This document shows, one piece after another, positions 59,100 through 64,000 of a stretch of DNA of 64,000 bases (its first letter is position 1; each line of letters starts with the position of its first letter). Source of the DNA: Trichinella spiralis (taxonomy: Eukaryota > Nematoda > Enoplea > Trichinellida > Trichinellidae); the NCBI GenBank assembly GCA_000181795.3, contig CM012955.1:9689391-9753390 (forward strand), given 5' to 3'. A model generated the notes under the pieces. It ran no database searches. It was not told where the DNA came from and was given only the letters and a program-made list of their open reading frames with translations. The translations under genes and the position numbers were made by a program.

Positions 59100-61783
59100 T
59101 AGTTGGCCCCTGCTAGTTGGCCATCCTGAACGGCTGTTGTTACTATTGAATCACGCACATTCCGTTGCCGTTCGTGCGCATCCTCTTCTTCTACCTAGCA
59201 AGCAAGCAAGCAATATATATATATATAATATATATATATATATACCCACTATATGTGCTGCAGCTGCTGCTGCTTCTGCTTACGCTTCTACTTTTCTCTG
59301 TGCAACACTGCAATTTTACAAATGTTCGCAGCTGATTCCATCTGGCTAGCGTCAGAACGCTTCAATAGCTTCTTTCTTCAATTAAACTTCACTTTACTTT
59401 CAACAACGTTCCATTCGGGCAGCTGCTGTTCGTTTACACCGTCGTCAGTTTGTTGGTTTCAACAACCGAAACATCCTAATTCTAGCCATCCACGTCAACG
59501 ATGTTCATAAACTACTGCGGCTGTGGACTTCCCCAAGCTGCAAGCTGTTCAAATATATGTTCCATAGTACACTTCCTGTCTGGTTTCGCATTTTTATCGC
59601 TTTTTCTTTGCTTTCTCACCTGCGAACAATTTATTTTAGAATCAATTTTATTATTTTTATAAAACACTAATTTTGCCGGCATAGAAGCAGAGCAACAACA
59701 AAGAACACCAACGTCAGTCAACGAACATGTGATCTTGTGTTATTTTTATTTCCAACAAATATTCACACAAATTTTACATGAACAAAACAAAACAACGAAA
59801 AGTATAAAACATGCTCATATAAAATCAATCAGACATGCTTTTTTTTAATTATTAGATCTGTAAAGATGATTTTCGATGATCAGTTAATGTTTTCACTGTT
59901 AAATGCGAGCACAAACCAAAGATAACTGAACAAAATGAAAATTATTAATTATTCACCATTGAACCTGCTCTGCATGAAATTTTGTTCTGTTTTGATCGCT
60001 TTAACATGCTAGCTATTACGTTCAGCGCTCATATCATTATTTTTCAACTCAGTCAACTTTGAAATGATTGTAAATATGCATAGTTTGTATAAGTAAAAAA
60101 TTTGCTTTTTTTCTTTCTTCATTTTGGACAATTTAAAATGAAATAAATTTTTTCATCAAGATATTCAATTCAAGTATCAAGTTTCCTTGTGTTTTATGCC
60201 CATCTGCTGTTGTTCCAATAATAATAATAATAATAATAATTGATCTGTTCAACTGGTGGAATGGCTGGAATTTTTCAGATTAAATTTCCGTCTAAAATAA
60301 TTGGCATTAATAGAAATTAAAGTAGTTCAGCAATACGAATAAAAAACCCTCATACGATCAAACTGATCTGATTAATCGAATATATTTCGACAATGTTGCT
60401 GCTTTAATAATCGAAGCAAATTAAATTTTAATCAGGTTCATGCAAGAGCTTTAATCCGTACGATAGTGGAATAAGTGAACAATGATATTTGCATGAATGC
60501 AGATGATCAAGTTGGTAATCTTTGTTGAAAGTTACATTTTACCCCTGGTTCATTTATATTTAGAAAAACTATTTTGACTTTTGCTATTGCTATATTTACG
60601 TTCATGGGAAGCATTACAAACGTAACCACTTCATGTTTCAATGTTATCAAGTGATGATTGTTGAAAAAAGAAGGTAAAATTTATGCCGATACATTTGATA
60701 ATTAATTTCAAGTGAAATTTGTTGCTCAACTGTACTTTTCCTACGCCTTTACGCTTAATGTTGCTATACTCGTATTAACGAAGTCGAAGTGTAACACTGC
60801 TAATTGAACGTTTATTAAAAATAGAGCAGTGCGCACACGTATTTGAATTCTTCATCACCATTGTTCAAAGATAACTAATTATTCTATCATCTGCAAATAT
60901 AGCACGATTTAGCCGGAAGCGATATGTTCTATATTATATATACAAGGAGGAAACAGCATGCACTCTGTATCCGTGCAATTCCATTTCTGCAAGTAAGAAT
61001 GTGAGCGTCGAGGAAACGGGACTGTTTTGCATTGCAATGGAAAAAGTTGAATAATCACCATATAATTCAAGTAAGAACTTCAAAATTTGTTTAATACACA
61101 GTGTACATAAAACACATAACGAATAAAGTGTAAAAGAATTTCAGTTTAATTAAATCTCATTTCATATATTTGTATTATATATGCTTATTTATTTATTTAA
61201 AAATAAAAGGCAGTTCATTTTTTACAATTACTTTTTCGGTTTATTCTACATATTTACAATTCATTTTTCACTACGCTTGTTTTACTTTCAAAATTGTGTT
61301 CATCTATCGTTCATCTGAACATTAGATCAGTGCTTTTGCAATTGAAGCGAAGCATTAGCACAGGTTCATTTTTCTAATACTTCCAGTTACCTCAAAGCGA
61401 ATTGCTTTTCCTGTCATAGAGCCATATATATAACGGAACAAATTTTCCTAACACTCGGTCCGTACTTCATATCGTTTTCATTTCTGAAGATCAGCTCATC
61501 ATGCTTTGTTAAGCGGTAAATGATTTCTGTCCAACAAAAGAGATCTGACATTAATTTTTGTTTTTTGTTAACACTGTCCGCGTTGCAGTGCATCGAAATT
61601 TATGGAATTTCATTTTTGAACATTATTTGATAGAAAATCAACAACGAGTGAATTATAGTTTATGAATATAATTTTATTAATGATTGATTTACATTATAAA
61701 TTATGAACATATCAGCAGTTAATAATGATAAATAATTGAAAAATTGTTAATTAATAAAATTGATATTATAAATAAAGTTGTAA
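59100..61783. other. intergenic sequence upstream of paramyosin
   Basis: The first 600 bases are GC-richer. They contain a minus-strand frame starting ATG-PAKLVFYKNNK near 59680 and running to a TAG near 59512, with a consensus CAG|GTGAGA site near 59620 inside it. This may be a distal 5' exon or chance. From 59.7 kb the sequence is AT-rich with an (AAT)n run at 60220-60240. No gene is supported. Confidence 0.4.
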
Positions 61784-63889
61784 TCAGGCTTCATTCAACT
61801 TCTCCCCGAAAGAAACCATTTCCTGTTCTGCCCTTGTCGAAATACAGAAATTACGATGGTTTTCACCGTTTCTTCTCCTCTCAGCAATACTTCTCAGCTA
61901 AAAAAGAAGTTATTGAATGGAATCTGCGCTTTGTGCAAAATAAAGACTAACCATATTCGTAGGCTGAAAAAAGCATACGCAAAAAATGATAATTGCAATT
62001 AAGCACATTCCAGCAAATATAACGGACAATGCGATGCAGAATTCTGAAATATGAACAATAAATTAATGTTGAAAACATTTTTAATTACGTTTAAGTATAA
62101 AAAATTAGACTGCTGAAAAAAATTTCAAAATTTTGATAGTGAATATAAAATGCGTTATATAGTTTTCAGTATGTATCTCAACAGAGTAGATGCATAAAAA
62201 TAACTGTGCATGCTATTTGATGAAGCAATTGTTTTGGAATTATGTTGTGGTTGAAAAAGTAAAGTAGCGATGATAATAATAAATGCTAAGTAAATAACAA
62301 GAGCGAAACTTACTCTCAACATGGTCTTCTTCGCATCTTGCAGTATATCGGTTGGTTTGATTTAATTCTGAAAAATAGAATTGCATGTTAATAAATTTCT
62401 CATTAAATGGCAAATGAACAACAAATTGTCCTGCAATGAATTTCAAGTTTAATTTAAAAATGGAGAACTCTGAGAATTACGCATGAATAATTTACGGAAG
62501 AGTTACTAATTAGCTGCATAAATAAAAATCATCGTCTAATGCAGTGACTGAACTAAATTTTAGCTAATAGCATAATGACATATTTATGTTCTCAAAAACT
62601 GATCCAACGACACCTATAAACTGGAAACGTCAGGAATAAATTAAACGGCTACAGTGGAAATTAAACACTTTCAGTCATAGGAAGTATCTTGAATAGAAAG
62701 ATTGTTCATTCCTTTTTATACAAGTAAATATTCATAAACGGAACAGTATTATTAGCAACCTCAATACATAAATCTCATAATGCTGGGAAAAATGAACCAT
62801 ATTTGATATATATTCTTATTAATGAAAATGATTATATTACTTTTACTTCTGTTTGTTCCTTTGTAATTCACCGTCTGGGTACAAATAATCGGCGCTAAAG
62901 TCGACGTAATAACAAAATTTGGTGGTGGAGTTTCAAATTCTACATCACTTCCATTTGTTTTGCCCGCTTTCAGTTTTTCAGATGCATTATCATTTCCATA
63001 TGTTTTGCTACCGTTAACCACATTTACTAAAAGAGTGTAATTTTCAATTTCATGTAGTGATTATTCGAATTATAGAATATTTTTCACTGTTCATATTCAC
63101 TTCATTTTATGACATGGTTTATCATTATGATTAAAGCTTATTCTGTGATTGTTTCTAATTCACCTGTATTATTGAAATTTAAATATTGTACTGTTGTACC
63201 AATGAGTATTGTCAAACTTCGGTTTCATACTTACATATCTCGTCAGTGTGTTCTTTTGATCTGTTATTAGCAGGTTCAACTTTTTCTGAAAAATTTGTTG
63301 GTATTGGAGTCGTTGTTTGTGGTGTAAGCGTTATGGGCGTTTGTGGGGCTTTTATAACAAATTCGGTGATGTTTTCTTTTTCGGTAGGTGTTTCAAATAC
63401 TGTTGCTTTTACATCTGTTTTGTTGTTATTCTCAGCATTCTCTAAAAAATGCAATTTTCAATATATTGAATTGTTTATTGAATTGAAAAGTACTTTTTCA
63501 ATGTTGATTATCATAATATTACATGGCCTGTTTATGAATATAATTATAACGAAATAATAGTTTTAATTATTCAATTATGATTTCTTAAACACCTGCGTGT
63601 TTTGCAAATGTCAGTGTTGCATCCTTGTGAAAAGTATTTTCATTAGTTTTCAGTATGCTACTCACCGTTTGGTAGATATTCATTTGAAATGTTCCTTTTC
63701 ATTGTTTCGGTCCGGTTTTGTTTGTCGTAGAGAAGTCCATTTTTGCCCATCGCCGTATTGTCCAGTGCCCATGTAACAGCCTTTGAAGTAAATTGGTGAA
63801 ATCATTTGATGCGAAAATATCTTTGGGTACTTACTACTTGATAACATACGGCAGCTGTTATCAGCAAAAGTGGAAAATTATGTGAGAGC
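61784..63889 (-). CDS. unidentified single-pass type I membrane protein, Thr/Asn-rich ectodomain (5' end missing)
   Basis: Seven exons join in phase: 63889-63835, 63780-63666, 63441-63235, 63026-62847, 62367-62314, 62043-61952 and 61897-61784, about 271 residues plus stop TGA. The first exon encodes the hydrophobic core of a signal peptide (LSHNFPLLLITAAVCY). The ectodomain is rich in N-glycosylation sequons (NRT, NIS, NKT, NIT, NRS, NGS, NQT) and in Thr/Pro (PQTPITLTPQTTTPIP), suggesting a heavily glycosylated stalk. Exon 6 holds the membrane segment FCIALSVIFAGMCLIAIIIF, followed by CVCFFQ. The cytoplasmic tail is short and basic at first (LRSIAERRRNG) and ends FGEKLNEA. Exons 3 and 4 encode similar blocks (VFETP...FVI and FETPPPNFVITS). 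The start codon must lie beyond 63889. I do not recognise the family; a secreted or surface antigen is possible. Confidence 0.65.
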
Positions 63890-64000
63890 CTGAAATTTTC
63901 AATCTTTATGAAACAGTTTTCTAAACAATAATGATTATTGTTAATTTGTTATCAAATTATATTTATGCTTATTTCTTGAAGCTCATATCGCTTGCTGGGT
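63890..64000 (-). other. intron or upstream sequence of the membrane-protein gene
   Basis: The acceptor AATTTCAG at 63897-63890 precedes the signal-peptide exon. An ATG-AGC-TTC near 63980 on minus runs into a TAA without a usable donor, so the true start is probably outside the window. Confidence 0.4.

Noticed and set aside
58942-59349. A 135-codon + frame with poly-Cys and poly-Ala runs
   Set aside because: It is produced by the TGC/CTG triplet repeats and a TA run upstream of paramyosin.

Overview
The window looks like a nuclear contig of a nematode: AT-rich, intron-rich, with GT-AG introns and short pyrimidine-AG acceptors in front of several start codons, as expected for trans-spliced or 5'-UTR-spliced mRNAs. 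Reconstructing paramyosin exon by exon gives 885 residues, a length and N-terminus that I recall for Trichinella; a clade I nematode (Trichinella or a relative) is my best guess, by inference only.

Six genes were assembled with consistent exon phases. From left to right: a tandem array of a ~342-bp repeat (977-2076); a glycine-rich-domain (DUF1399) protein on + (7113-10489); junctophilin on - (11577-27962) with a 10.7-kb first intron; the G-protein alpha-s subunit on - (34204-38341); mitochondrial TIM44 on + (46294-48614); the ER thioredoxin-family membrane protein TMX3 on + (49232-51956); paramyosin on - (53198-58490); and an unidentified Thr/Asn-rich single-pass membrane protein on - (61784-63889, 5' end outside the window). 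DUF1399/junctophilin and TMX3/paramyosin are convergent pairs. Junctophilin, G alpha-s and paramyosin all have known muscle or neuromuscular roles, but the neighbourhood is not an operon and I see no functional cluster.

The less explained part is 26.5-36.1 kb. It holds several splice-flanked, coding-like exons that I cannot assign to a family: one on - inside junctophilin intron 1, a + strand gene whose exons interleave with junctophilin exon 1, a two-exon membrane-protein-like frame on -, and a possible tiny two-exon gene on + behind a TATA box. The most interesting signal is inside the last intron of G alpha-s: a second, diverged copy of the C-terminal exon plus a GC-rich cassette exon. Their phases let them replace the normal last exon, giving a predicted alternative G alpha-s tail.

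Strand composition supports the gene orientations: AC-rich simple repeats on + between about 32.5 and 44 kb (GT-rich on the transcribed - strand), and GT-rich introns on + from 46 to 52 kb. The switch lies near a GC-rich island at 44.1-44.7 kb. I saw no tRNA, rRNA, CRISPR array or recognisable transposon.
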